Positions 18,026 to 26,855 of a DNA stretch of 64,000 nt are shown piece after piece. Every line of letters starts with the position of its first letter. The first letter of the stretch is position 1. Origin of the DNA: Brevibacillus porteri (GTDB taxonomy: Bacteria; Bacillota; Bacilli; Brevibacillales; Brevibacillaceae); contig NZ_PXZO01000010.1 in assembly GCF_003013475.1 (NCBI RefSeq), positions 124,001 to 188,000 of the forward strand, written 5' to 3'. The notes below the pieces were generated by a model. The model made no database searches. It was not told the DNA's origin and was given only the letters and a program-made list of their open reading frames with translations. The position numbers and the translations under genes are program-made.

Positions 18026-19429
18026 TTATTTTTTCACAGTAGGCATGACACCCTCTGGAATCGGGCACACATACGTTTGACCGCCCAGACGCTGTTTCAG
18101 CTCGGCTTTTGCCTGTTCAATCAGCTCCGGATGATTTAGCATGTCAATGGCTGTAGAAGCCATGACTTTCCCCGCATGCAGCATCCCTTTATGTGCCAAG
18201 GATGTCGCCCCGAGAGACACCCATTGCCAGGAGTGCAGCGTGGAGCCGTTCATATAGCACGCAGTCGTGCATTGTGCGGTCGGCGCAATCCAGCTCACAT
18301 CTCCTACATCTGTAGAGCCGTTCAGCGGGATTTTTGATCCGTCGAATGGATGGAGCCATGTCACCATGTCTGGAGCAGGCATGTCCGGTGACTGCTTTTC
18401 CGAAGTAGCGAGCTCCTGCTTGGACAGCGTCGCACGCATTTCTTTTGCCAATTGCAGTTCTGCTTCGTCATGCACAGGGACGCCCAGCTCCTGGAAGTTT
18501 TTGTACATGACCTCTTCGAGCAGCTTGTTTTGTACGAGGTTCGAGCACGCTTTGTCGAATACGATCTCTACCTCGGTTTCGGTCATGAGCGCAGCGCCTT
18601 GCGCAATTTTGCATACGCGCTCGTAAATCTCCTGTACTTGATCAACCTTTGGCGCACGTACGAGATAGAGCACCTCTGCCTTTGGTTGAACCACATTTGG
18701 CGACAAGCCGCCGGAGTTCGTGATGGCATAGTGCACACGTGCTTCCGGGATAATGTGCTCACGCAAGTAGTTCACGCCGACGTTCATCAATTCCACTGCA
18801 TCCAGTGCGCTTCGACCGAGATGTGGACTTGCTGCCGCATGGGCACTCTTCCCTTTGAACTTGAAGTAAATTTGATAGTTCGCGAGTGAATCGATGGACA
18901 TGATGCTGTTATAGCCCATTGGGTGCCAGCAAAGTGCGAAGTCCACGTCGTCAAACAGTCCTGCTCGCGCCATGAACGCTTTCCCGGAACCGCCTTCTTC
19001 CCCTGGGCAGCCGTAGTAACGAACAGTCCCTGTCATGTCGTTCTCTTCCATGTACGCTTTCACTGCAACGGCTGCCGCAAGAGAAGCGGTACCGAGCAAG
19101 TTGTGTCCGCACCCATGGCCGTTTGCGCCTGCTACGAGAGGCTCTTCTGTAGTTTGGCCTTTTTTTTGGCTCATGCCCGACAGAGCATCGAACTCTCCCA
19201 GAATCGCCACGATAGGATTGCCGCTGCCAAAACTTCCGATGAAGGCCGTTTTGATTCCGCCTACTCCGCGCTCAACCGTGAACCCTTCTCCTTCGAGTGT
19301 TTGAGCCAGCAGTTCTGCAGATTGGTACTCTTCAAAACGCGTCTCCGCGAAATCCCAAATCTGGTCGCTCACCTTGATGAAGGTATCTCGTTTTTTCTCA
19401 ATCATTTCTGCAATTCGTTTGGTATGCAT
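18026..19429 (-). CDS. M20 family amidohydrolase, AbgB-like (p-aminobenzoyl-glutamate hydrolase subunit B type)
   Basis: 467 aa from the ATG at 19429 (GAGAGGA upstream). M20/M20D peptidase fold with metal-site segments GHGCGHN (about 107-113) and the PGEEGGSGK general-base region (about 147-155), then the lid domain (about 190-310). Length and N-terminus fit E. coli AbgB, which with AbgA splits p-aminobenzoyl-glutamate from folate breakdown. It follows the AbgA-like gene after 61 nt. No AbgT transporter gene is adjacent, so the true substrate may be another N-acyl amino acid. Confidence 0.85.
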   Translation of the reverse strand: MHTKRIAEMIEKKRDTFIKVSDQIWDFAETRFEEYQSAELLAQTLEGEGFTVERGVGGIKTAFIGSFGSGNPIVAILGEFDALSGMSQKKGQTTEEPLVAGANGHGCGHNLLGTASLAAAVAVKAYMEENDMTGTVRYYGCPGEEGGSGKAFMARAGLFDDVDFALCWHPMGYNSIMSIDSLANYQIYFKFKGKSAHAAASPHLGRSALDAVELMNVGVNYLREHIIPEARVHYAITNSGGLSPNVVQPKAEVLYLVRAPKVDQVQEIYERVCKIAQGAALMTETEVEIVFDKACSNLVQNKLLEEVMYKNFQELGVPVHDEAELQLAKEMRATLSKQELATSEKQSPDMPAPDMVTWLHPFDGSKIPLNGSTDVGDVSWIAPTAQCTTACYMNGSTLHSWQWVSLGATSLAHKGMLHAGKVMASTAIDMLNHPELIEQAKAELKQRLGGQTYVCPIPEGVMPTVKK

Positions 19430-19490
19430 TCGCAAACATCCTCTCTGCCCTCGTTGTCCACGTGCTTTTCCGCTCAGGTAGGAACGTTTT

Positions 19491-20750
19491 TCACGTCAGC
19501 AATCGTCTTGCAATTCGGTTCAAAAGCGCTACGCTGCGTGGCAAAATCTCTTCTTGTATATCGAATTTCGGATGGTGGTGAGGCGCCGGGATATCCGTAC
19601 CGATTGCCATGTACGTTCCTTTTCCGCCACGATCCTGAACGCGTTTAATCATAAAGCTGGCATCTTCACTGCCCATTGAGTTGTAAGCGCCGTGCTTAAA
19701 GGAATGGAAGCCTTCTACCTGCTTGGCTTCTTCCAGTGCCAGCTCTGCCATCTCCACATCGTAATTGATCGGGATTGCTCCCCCGACGACTTCGATTTTG
19801 TAGTCGAGCTCATGCATAGCTGCACTGTGCGCGATGATGTTGCGTACGCGGTTTTCTACTTCTGCATTTACTTCTTCGGTAATGGAGCGAGTCTCCACAA
19901 CCATCTTGGCATAAGCCGGAATGATATTCGCTGCTGTTCCGCCTTCTAGCACACCCACATTGATTCTCGTATCACCAGTGCTGAAGCGAGGAATCGCATG
20001 AATGTTCAACAGGGCGGTAGCCGCTCCGAGCAATGCATTTTTCCCTTGTTCTGGCGACGCACCAGCATGAGAAGAAACACCGTAGAAATGCGCCATCATT
20101 TTCGTGGTAGCCAAAAATCCATAGGAGCCGCCGTGTACCTCACCCAGCGGCACATTGACACCCAAATGGTTGCAGAAAATATAGTCAACATCGTCCAAAT
20201 GGCCTTTTTCCACAATCGCGTATGCACCGCGAACACCTTCTTCGGCTGGTTGGAAGATCAGTTTGAGCGTACCGGAAAAATCTCCTGCTGCAAGCACTTC
20301 TGCCAATCCCAAGCCAATCGTGGTATGGCCGTCGTGAGCGCAGGCATGCATGTTGCCTTCATAATGGGAGCGGAAGCCATTCGCTTGTGGAAAATGGTCT
20401 TGCTCCGTACTTTCCAATACAGGCAGTGCATCCATGTCAAAACGAAAAGCAACCGTTGGTCCAGGTGCCTTCCCTTTCTTCACACCGATCACTGCTGTAT
20501 AGCCACCGCGCATTTTTTCAACGATCGCCGGGTTTGCACCGTCACGCAAAGCTCTTTCATACGCTGCCTCAAGAGCCGCCTCAGAAGGCAAGCCCCGACG
20601 GGAATCTCCATCGATTGCTTCTTGTCCGTATATGACATCATAGCCGAGGGACGTCAAAATCTCTACTACCTTGGAAGCGGTACGGAACTCCGTAAAACCC
20701 ACCTCTGGATGTCTATGAAAATCTCTTCGCAACGAAACCAGATCCAACAT
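19491..20750 (-). CDS. M20 family amidohydrolase, AbgA-like (p-aminobenzoyl-glutamate hydrolase subunit A type)
   Basis: 419 aa from the ATG at 20750 (AGGAGGAATTGAACG upstream). FHRHPEVGF near the N-terminus, FRFDMDALPV, the metal motif HACAHDGHT (about 136-144) and QPAEEG (about 167-172) are the usual M20D marks. The insertion between the N-terminal motif and the first metal ligand (about 42-85) is typical of AbgA. It probably forms a heteromer with the AbgB-like product of the next gene. Its upstream region has a near-consensus promoter. Confidence 0.87.
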   Translation of the reverse strand: MLDLVSLRRDFHRHPEVGFTEFRTASKVVEILTSLGYDVIYGQEAIDGDSRRGLPSEAALEAAYERALRDGANPAIVEKMRGGYTAVIGVKKGKAPGPTVAFRFDMDALPVLESTEQDHFPQANGFRSHYEGNMHACAHDGHTTIGLGLAEVLAAGDFSGTLKLIFQPAEEGVRGAYAIVEKGHLDDVDYIFCNHLGVNVPLGEVHGGSYGFLATTKMMAHFYGVSSHAGASPEQGKNALLGAATALLNIHAIPRFSTGDTRINVGVLEGGTAANIIPAYAKMVVETRSITEEVNAEVENRVRNIIAHSAAMHELDYKIEVVGGAIPINYDVEMAELALEEAKQVEGFHSFKHGAYNSMGSEDASFMIKRVQDRGGKGTYMAIGTDIPAPHHHPKFDIQEEILPRSVALLNRIARRLLT

Positions 20751-20840
20751 CGTTCAATTCCTCCTGTTAACTCTGGAGCATGTCTTTTTCCATGCCCAGG
20801 TCCGATAGGCAAGCTCTAGAAATATGAGAAGACCGGCAAA

Positions 20841-20867
20841 TGTAAACCCTTACAATATACGAATATT
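20841..20867. promoter_or_regulatory. Two small dyads between promoter and abgA-like start
   Basis: TGTAA-ACCC-TTACA (20841-20854) abuts AATAT-ACGA-ATATT (20854-20867). They lie downstream of the -10 box, where a repressor could block transcription; the HTH regulator ending at 21416 is the obvious candidate. Inferred from symmetry only. Confidence 0.35.
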
Positions 20868-20890
20868 AAAAGACATTTTCGCTTAATTGA

Positions 20891-20919
20891 ATTATATAGT
20901 TGCCTCTCTGTTTTTTCAA
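20891..20919 (-). promoter_or_regulatory. Sigma-A promoter of the M20 gene pair
   Basis: On the minus strand TTGAAA (20914-20919), 17-nt spacer, TATAAT (20891-20896): near-consensus, about 140 nt upstream of the AbgA-like start. Confidence 0.7.
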
Positions 20920-20960
20920 TAGAAGTTGTTAGACTTCTTGAAAAATAGAAACTTTTCCCG

Positions 20961-21375
20961 GCTGTTGTGGTGGGGAGGAAACAGGAGAAAACGCTCAGCT
21001 TCTAGGGCCACCCCCTGGGGGATTGACTGCACGACTCCATGCAAAAAGCGAAACCGCGTTCAAAGTGGTCCACTCAGGATGTATCTCAGAGGTGGACGCT
21101 TAAGAGCGTGTTTCGCTTTTTGTATGGAGTCTCGGTCGATGTCCCTAAGATCTTCGCTTATTTCTCCTGTTTCCTCTACGAGCTTTCAGTGTGAATCCGA
21201 TTTTTAAAAGCCCTAAAAGATTGAAGAATGTCAGCAGTTACGACAGAGAAGAATATTTCCAGACGTAGCGACTTGTGGAGTCCTACCGAGCGGAGAAGGG
21301 ATTTGCGGGCAGTCTAACCCCCAGCAGGACGAAGCCTGGAGCCTAGACTGGAAATATTCTTCTCTTCACCGCAGC
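20961..21375. repeat. Large palindromic repeat element, copy 1 (modules A and B)
   Basis: Non-coding, about 415 bp, between two minus-strand genes. Module A is closed by a perfect 16-bp stem (20975-20990 with 21161-21176). Inside it a 22-bp stem (21033-21054 with 21110-21131) has one G-U pair, and a smaller inner hairpin sits at about 21068-21097. Module B is closed by a perfect 18-bp stem (21245-21262 with 21348-21365). The ends (GCTGTTGTG at 20961, CACCGCAGC at 21367-21375) pair imperfectly. Related to the elements at 30305 and 38916; it lacks about 75 nt present in the module B of those copies. MITE-like element or structured RNA; no ORF and no clear target duplication. Confidence 0.85.
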
Positions 21376-21415
21376 CCCATAATGAAAAAACACCCGAACA
21401 TCACGTCGGGTGCCC

Positions 21416-22720
21416 TCATTTTTTAAGCTGATAAAGCTTCTTCGGTCGTCCACGTACAGCCTGCTGCTCTTCCCCGCTGAACTCGGCCAAATTTACTTCG
21501 CACAAGCTGCCCATGATTCGCTGTGCATTCCGTACCGTCATCGACAAATGCGAAGCGATATCCGTCGTCGAAAACGAATTCCAGCCCATACGCTGAACCA
21601 ACGCACGCAGCTTATGATATGATTTGACACTTACATTGGCTCGGTTCAGCTTTTCCAACAGCTCGCGATCACTGGAGCGGAACGAATAGGCGAGCTCCTC
21701 TGTTTCTCCCACCGATTCCATCATGACGCCATTATCCTGTACGACGACAATGCCCGCCCCCGGTCGTTCTTTTGCGTGCTGGATTGCTTTTCGCGCATTG
21801 TTTTCCGCAGAAAATGCTGTATCTCCAAAGCCCACACCTACTGCAACCGGAACCTCTGCCTCCAAAGAGAGCTGTTCCACTGTAAGTCGTAGCATTTCAA
21901 TCTCTCGTTGAATCGCACCACGCGAGCTAAAAATCTGGTAGCGTCCGTTGCCATTTGCCAGCAGAGAGCCATCCAGCCTATCGCAGAGCGCAAGCAGAAT
22001 TTGTCTGATCTTCAGCTCCAGATGCTGCAAGTAAAAGCGCGTGCTAGTCCGCTCGGGAATCTTGTCAAACTGCTCCAGCTCAATGATCTCTACCCCAATT
22101 TGTGTATCCTTGAAATAGGAGCTTTTCACCTTTTCAATGACGATTTTCATTGCCTGACGAATCTCCATTTTCGTCATCAGGACACGATAGACAGGAATGC
22201 CTTCCTCGCGCAGCGCATGTTCAACCACAGAAAATGTGGTGAACGCTCCTTGTGTCTTGCCTTCACGCCAGAGCGATACATGAAACTGCGTGATCGCATC
22301 CAAGTCAAAATTCTCGTCATACATACTGACATAAATCTCCTCATCAGGTATGTCCAGCTCCGACATCGCCTCGCTCAAATGCAATCCTTCCGAGTCAATC
22401 ATATCAATGGAGACACGGTTTACCGCAGTCTTTTGATCAATCGACATCTGGATGAAGCAACGATACAGATTCGAACCGTTCGGTGGGCAATACACGAGAT
22501 TGGCATCCGGGCTGAGCACGTTTTTGGCGATGGTAAACGGAATCGGACCTGAGAAAAACCATCCGTTTAATTCTGGATGATGCTCCAGAACGATTTTACT
22601 CACATCCCGTACATCTTCATAACGAAAAGGAACAAATTCGATCTCATGCTCAAACTCATTGGCAACCGCCAGTATCCGCTCCACCGAAGGAAACGGTCCT
22701 ACAACACCGATTCTATACAT
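21416..22720 (-). CDS. HTH regulator with degenerate GGDEF / GTP-cyclohydrolase-III-like domain
   Basis: 434 aa. Residues about 1-185 form an alpha/beta region starting MYRIGVVGPFPSVERI. Residues about 205-335 resemble a GGDEF or GTP-cyclohydrolase III fold in which the signature loop reads GNGRYQIF instead of GGDEF and is followed by VGVGFGDTAFSAENNARKA, so it is probably a nucleotide sensor rather than a cyclase. Residues about 365-434 are a winged HTH with a basic RGRPKK end. It lies upstream of, and in the same direction as, the M20 amidohydrolase pair, separated by repeat copy 1. Regulation of that pair is inferred. Confidence 0.7.
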   Translation of the reverse strand: MYRIGVVGPFPSVERILAVANEFEHEIEFVPFRYEDVRDVSKIVLEHHPELNGWFFSGPIPFTIAKNVLSPDANLVYCPPNGSNLYRCFIQMSIDQKTAVNRVSIDMIDSEGLHLSEAMSELDIPDEEIYVSMYDENFDLDAITQFHVSLWREGKTQGAFTTFSVVEHALREEGIPVYRVLMTKMEIRQAMKIVIEKVKSSYFKDTQIGVEIIELEQFDKIPERTSTRFYLQHLELKIRQILLALCDRLDGSLLANGNGRYQIFSSRGAIQREIEMLRLTVEQLSLEAEVPVAVGVGFGDTAFSAENNARKAIQHAKERPGAGIVVVQDNGVMMESVGETEELAYSFRSSDRELLEKLNRANVSVKSYHKLRALVQRMGWNSFSTTDIASHLSMTVRNAQRIMGSLCEVNLAEFSGEEQQAVRGRPKKLYQLKK

Positions 22721-22815
22721 AAGGGCGTTTTCTCCTACCTGGTCATGATCGACACCTTTTCCTCATTCATATCATGTGCCGTTCTCTTTGTCTACTGGAT
22801 GCCAAGCATGCTGTA

Positions 22816-23631
22816 CTACGCTTGCTCCATGATTTGCATAACCATTTGTTCGAGTGAAGCAGTGGGCTTGCCGATGATTCTCTCCAAATCCGTCGTCGTG
22901 CTGCTCGTATCAATTTGCATCAAGAAGCGATACAGCCAACTTTCTGCAACAGGGTCCTCCCGATGCCTGATAGATTTGTCTGTATGTGCCGTCAACACTT
23001 CAGCCAGCTCTGCGAAATTCCAAGCTCGGGAAGCCGTAAGCTCGTAAGTCTGATTTTCGTGCCCCTCTGTGCTGATGACAGTGGCAGCAGCCAATGAAAG
23101 ATCCTCGCGTGTCACTGTATGAAAGCTCCACTTGCCAGGGTATGTAAGGAGCTCTCCTGTTTCGATTGCCTGCTGAATACCAAATGCCGCAATCACATCA
23201 CTGTAAAGTCCATTCCGCAGAAACGTATACGGTATCCCTGTCGTGCGAATGGCGTGTTCCGTTGCCATATGGAGATGCGTGAGCGAGATATTTGCTTTTT
23301 CCAAAAAGGCAAAGCTGGTATACACCACGTGAGTGATATTTGCTTTTTTCGCCGCTTCTATGACATGACTATGCTGTCGTACACGAACGGTATCATCAGT
23401 GTGTGGGCTGGAAATAAACAAAAGCTTCGTGCCGTCCGCAAAAGAGCGCTCCAGAGACAGAGGGTCATCATAATCCGCCTGTCTTACCTCAATTCCCAAC
23501 TCTCTTAGCCGTGTCGCTTTGTCCAGTCGGCGCACACAGGCAATGAGGCGTTCTCTTTCCACCCTTTTCAAAAGCTGTTCGATAATCAAGCTCCCTAGTT
23601 TGCCCGTTGCTCCTGTGATGAGAATGGCCAT
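22816..23631 (-). CDS. NmrA/SDR-family NAD(P)-binding oxidoreductase
   Basis: 271 aa from the ATG at 23631 (AAGGGGGG upstream), which starts directly at the Rossmann motif MAILITGATGKLGS; an ORF start 36 nt earlier is less likely. NmrA-like or atypical SDR, similar to NADPH-dependent quinone oxidoreductases or azoreductases of the YtfG type: GxxGxxG nucleotide loop, then TSFAF and a YTFLRNG segment. It follows the MarR gene by 39 nt, so is probably under its control. Substrate unknown, likely a quinone or other electrophile. Confidence 0.85.
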   Translation of the reverse strand: MAILITGATGKLGSLIIEQLLKRVERERLIACVRRLDKATRLRELGIEVRQADYDDPLSLERSFADGTKLLFISSPHTDDTVRVRQHSHVIEAAKKANITHVVYTSFAFLEKANISLTHLHMATEHAIRTTGIPYTFLRNGLYSDVIAAFGIQQAIETGELLTYPGKWSFHTVTREDLSLAAATVISTEGHENQTYELTASRAWNFAELAEVLTAHTDKSIRHREDPVAESWLYRFLMQIDTSSTTTDLERIIGKPTASLEQMVMQIMEQA

Positions 23632-23670
23632 GCTTTTGCTTTTCCCCCCTTTTCCCCTGTGGCTCAAAGT

Positions 23671-24126
23671 TCATCTCACACTTTGCCTTATTTTCTCTAA
23701 TAAAAATATCAGTTGATGCAGCTCCTGCTCCTCCAGTCCTCTTAGCCCCTCTGCAATTATCTGGCGATTCCCCGGAAGGTGCTCGAAAAGAAGCTGTTTA
23801 CCTGCTTCCGTCAGTGAGATTACGGATTTTCTGCCGTCTTTGGGATGGGGAGCCCGGTGTATCAGACCGTCTGTTTCCAATGGTGCAAGCAAAAGACTAA
23901 TGTTGGCCTTCGTCACTCCAATGCACGCTGCCAAGCGTGAAGGCAGGATACTGTCACCATGCTTCGCGATCTCTACCAATAGTCGGATTCTTGCACCGTT
24001 CATGCCTTTTGCATGCCAATATTTTTCTGAGAGTCCCACCAAATCTGCGGTGGCGTCTACCAAGGAAAAGAATGCTTTTGTCCGTAAAGGGGGCTGTTTT
24101 ACATACGTTTCGAGATCATCTGCCAT
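23671..24126 (-). CDS. MarR-family transcriptional regulator
   Basis: 151 aa winged-helix regulator. Recognition helix region RLAACIGVTKANISLLLAPLE (about 62-82), then the wing RAPHPKDGRKSVISLT, a standard MarR DNA-binding signature. Start ATG with AAGGGGGGAG upstream. Upstream of the NmrA-type oxidoreductase gene in one operon, a common pairing for electrophile or redox sensing. It has no Cys near its N-terminus, so it is not an obvious OhrR-type thiol sensor. Confidence 0.9.
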   Translation of the reverse strand: MADDLETYVKQPPLRTKAFFSLVDATADLVGLSEKYWHAKGMNGARIRLLVEIAKHGDSILPSRLAACIGVTKANISLLLAPLETDGLIHRAPHPKDGRKSVISLTEAGKQLLFEHLPGNRQIIAEGLRGLEEQELHQLIFLLEKIRQSVR

Positions 24127-24218
24127 ACTCTCCCCCCTTATTTAGTTAAGCGCTTAACAATTTGAAATGTAATCCATCTGTATTTTTTTGTCAATGGACA
24201 ATACTTTTTCATTCCGCG

Positions 24219-24247
24219 AGTAAATATTTTTTGTCGAGAAACTAAAA
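24219..24247. repeat. 29-bp direct repeat, left copy
   Basis: Starts AGTAAATATTTTTTGTCGAG. The same 29 bases recur at 25040-25068 with one mismatch (G to A), in the same orientation, so the pair brackets the secreted repeat-protein gene at 24364-24918. Confidence 0.75.
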
Positions 24248-24266
24248 TCGGGTTAAATAGAATTAA

Positions 24267-24307
24267 AAAGAACTGATGGGTATATACACCTTATCCATCA
24301 GTTCTTT
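24267..24307 (-). terminator. Terminator of the secreted repeat-protein gene
   Basis: On the minus strand a 13-bp stem AAAGAACTGATGG/CCATCAGTTCTTT is followed by further T residues. Confidence 0.75.
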
Positions 24308-24363
24308 CTCTATGAAAAGTTTTCTCTTATTAAGTTGAGTTCGAAGATTTATGTTTTATACGA

Positions 24364-24918
24364 CTAGTAACGATTCAAGTTTTTAATGTACTTACCATTA
24401 GCCACTTGTCCCTCGTAAATCCAGCCTGGTGGAACAGGTGAATATTTACTTACTAATAATCTGGTTCCATAAGGAGCTCCAACGACATTCATGATCGTTT
24501 TGCTATCATAATTTTCTCGTGATACAACCCATCCAGTTGGAATGGGAGAGAACTTCGTCACATTGAACTCCGTACGATAAGATGCTCCTATTACATATTT
24601 GATCACCCGACCAGCTACTTCATCTCGTAAAACTACCCATCCTGCTGGAACGGGAGAATATTTACTAACTCTTAATTCTGTACCATATGGAGCACCTGCT
24701 GTATTTTTAATGAGCTTGGAACCTAGGTCTTCACGAATGACGACCCACCCTGCTGGAACAGCAGCAGACTTACGAATCCATTCCTCATCCGAGCTCCATC
24801 TGGCAGAAACTAATGATTGTTCTTTCTGCCCACCAACACTAGTGGCTTGAATCGGAGACGTTAACACTGCAGAAAATACGGCTACACTTAATGCTGAAAA
24901 AACCATTTTCTTGAACAT
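24364..24918 (-). CDS. Secreted protein of four 36-residue SP-x-P-x-GWV repeats
   Basis: 184 aa from the ATG at 24918 (AGGAGAGGTGGG upstream). Signal peptide of about 27 residues ending near QATS. The mature part is four tandem 36-residue repeats with core SPVPAGWVVLR and an IKN/IMN segment, the second to fourth beginning near ELRVSKYSP, EFNVTKFSP and RLLVSKYSP. No known domain recognised. It is a paralogue of the protein at 52724-53287, which has the same period and core. Secretion is well supported; a role in wall or ligand binding would be a guess. Confidence 0.75.
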   Translation of the reverse strand: MFKKMVFSALSVAVFSAVLTSPIQATSVGGQKEQSLVSARWSSDEEWIRKSAAVPAGWVVIREDLGSKLIKNTAGAPYGTELRVSKYSPVPAGWVVLRDEVAGRVIKYVIGASYRTEFNVTKFSPIPTGWVVSRENYDSKTIMNVVGAPYGTRLLVSKYSPVPPGWIYEGQVANGKYIKNLNRY

Positions 24919-24955
24919 AGTGATTCCCACCTCTCCTATCATTAACATCTACCAA

Positions 24956-24984
24956 AATATACCATTTACTTTAAAACAAGTAAA
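24956..24984 (-). promoter_or_regulatory. Promoter of the secreted repeat-protein gene
   Basis: On the minus strand TTTACT (24979-24984), 17-nt spacer, TATATT (24956-24961). The -10 region lies in the box AAATGGTATATTTTGGTAG (24949-24967), which recurs with two mismatches before the paralogue at 52587-52605. Confidence 0.55.
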
Positions 24985-25039
24985 TCTTTAAGAAAAGTCA
25001 ATTAATTCCATACCGCTATACGTATCTATCAATAACCTA

Positions 25040-25068
25040 AGTAAATATTTTTTATCGAGAAACTAAAA
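25040..25068. repeat. 29-bp direct repeat, right copy
   Basis: Second copy of the repeat at 24219-24247 (28 of 29 identical). It lies 122 nt upstream of the repeat-protein gene and about 75 nt upstream of the oppA-type gene. Confidence 0.75.
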
Positions 25069-25142
25069 AAATTCCTTTGCTATCGAAAACGCAAACAAAT
25101 ATTCTGAATATACGTTTTCTATCATTTTAAAGGGGGGTATTT

Positions 25143-26774
25143 ATGAAAAAGGGACTGGCAATTGCAACCTGTCTTACCTTGCTTTTCGGGGTACTAGCGG
25201 GGTGCTCGAACTCTTCCGCACCTGCTGAACCCACTGGCTCCACTACACCTGCAGAAGCGACAAAAACAGAGCCGATGGTGTTAAAATGGAGCATCAACAG
25301 CGAGCCGCCTTCGATGGACCCTGGGATCGCCGTCGACGCGGATTCGTTTGACATGATTTACGCTGCCTTTGAAGGTTTGACCAGCTATGACCTGAATGGT
25401 CAACTCGTCAATGCTACGGCTGAGAGCTTCACCAACTCGCCGGATTACATGAACTACACCTTCAAAATTCGCAAGGACGCCAAATGGAGCAACGGAGATC
25501 CTGTCACCGCCCATGATTTCGTCTATGCGATCAAGCGCAACCTCGATCCGAAAACAGCGTCCGAGTACGCCTATCAGCTTTACTACATTAAAGGAGGAGA
25601 GGAGTACAATACGGGGAAAGGCAAAGCAGAGGATGTAGGCGTCAAGGCTGTAGACGACTACACCGTCGAGTTCAACCTGAAGTCACCGACTCCCTTTTTC
25701 CGTGAGCTAACCTTCTTCCCGACCCTCTTCCCGCTGCATCAAAAAACGCTGGAAGGAAACCCGAAATGGGCGAATGAAGCGAAAACAATCGTGGGAAATG
25801 GTCCATTCATTATGGACAAGTGGGAGCACAAAAGCAGAATCGTCTTTACGAAAAATCCGAACTACTGGGATAAGAACAACGTCAAGCTCGACCAGATTGA
25901 AATCGCTATGATCGAGGACAACAATACTGCGTTCTCGATGTTCGAAAATGGCGACATCGACTGGGGCGGCTATCCTGCCTCCACACTTCCGACCGACGCA
26001 ATCCCTACACTCAAAGATGCGGGCAAGCTGATGGTCGCGGATAATCCAGGCACACAATCCGTTGTTTTTAATACAAATAAACCACCATTCAACAACAAAA
26101 AAATTCGCCAAGCCTTCGCTTATGCCATCAACCGTCAGGAAATCATCGACAATATTTTGCAGACGGGTGTTCCAGCCGCCTATGGTTGGGTACCGACTTC
26201 CATGGGATTAAAAGCAGACGGCTACTTTAAAGAAGACCAGGCGAAAGCCAAAGCACTGCTGGAAGAAGGCATGAAGGAGCTCGGACTCTCGACCTTCCCG
26301 ACTGTCACTTACACCTTTGACACGAATGATACCAACAAAAAGCTGGCCGAAGCCCTGCAAGATCAGTGGAAAAAAGCACTCGGCGTCGACGTGAAGCTGT
26401 ACACAGCGGAGCTGAAGGTGTACCGCGACATGAGATCGCAAGCCAACTTTGACATGATCCGCTTCCAATGGGGTGCAGACTTCAACGACCCGATCAACTT
26501 CCTGGAGATGTTCCGCGACAAAACGGGCGGAAACAACCACCCGGATTGGGAAAATGCCAAGTTCAAAGAGCTGATCGACAAGAGCTACAACGAGCCTGAC
26601 CTCGACAAGCGCAAGCAAATTTTGCTGGACGCAGAAACGATTTTGATGGACGAAATGCCGCTCGCTCCGATCAACTTCCGGGGAAGCCCGTATGTGAAGA
26701 ACGACAAAGTGAAAGATTTCATCATCTTCCCGCTCGGTGGGGCGTACTTCAAGTACACATCCGTCAATAAATAA
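25143..26774 (+). CDS. Oligopeptide ABC transporter substrate-binding lipoprotein (OppA/DppE type)
   Basis: 543 aa. Signal peptide with lipobox VLAGC (Cys about residue 21), an Ala/Thr/Pro-rich linker, then SBP_bac_5 fold: KWSINSEPPSMDPG, SNGDPVTAHDFVYAIKR (about 115-130), the GNGPF motif and FNTNKPPFNNKKIRQA. Full length for OppA proteins. ATG with AAAGGGGGG upstream. No permease or ATPase genes follow, so it is an orphan binding protein, probably serving an Opp system elsewhere. Confidence 0.93.
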   Translation: MKKGLAIATCLTLLFGVLAGCSNSSAPAEPTGSTTPAEATKTEPMVLKWSINSEPPSMDPGIAVDADSFDMIYAAFEGLTSYDLNGQLVNATAESFTNSPDYMNYTFKIRKDAKWSNGDPVTAHDFVYAIKRNLDPKTASEYAYQLYYIKGGEEYNTGKGKAEDVGVKAVDDYTVEFNLKSPTPFFRELTFFPTLFPLHQKTLEGNPKWANEAKTIVGNGPFIMDKWEHKSRIVFTKNPNYWDKNNVKLDQIEIAMIEDNNTAFSMFENGDIDWGGYPASTLPTDAIPTLKDAGKLMVADNPGTQSVVFNTNKPPFNNKKIRQAFAYAINRQEIIDNILQTGVPAAYGWVPTSMGLKADGYFKEDQAKAKALLEEGMKELGLSTFPTVTYTFDTNDTNKKLAEALQDQWKKALGVDVKLYTAELKVYRDMRSQANFDMIRFQWGADFNDPINFLEMFRDKTGGNNHPDWENAKFKELIDKSYNEPDLDKRKQILLDAETILMDEMPLAPINFRGSPYVKNDKVKDFIIFPLGGAYFKYTSVNK

Positions 26775-26791
26775 GAACGACGCAACATGAA

Positions 26792-26840
26792 CAACAGGCT
26801 GTACCAGTCCTTCGCAGACGGTACAGCCTGTTGCTCTGTT
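26792..26840. terminator. Bidirectional terminator after the oppA-type gene
   Basis: A perfect 14-bp stem (26792-26805 with 26820-26833) between convergent genes. The following sequence is only moderately T-rich. Confidence 0.65.
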
Positions 26841-26855
26841 TCGGTACACATTTTC

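Noticed and set aside
20961-21375. Short ORFs within the palindromic repeat elements
   Set aside because: They differ between copies, lack ribosome binding sites and follow the palindrome's base composition; no conserved protein.
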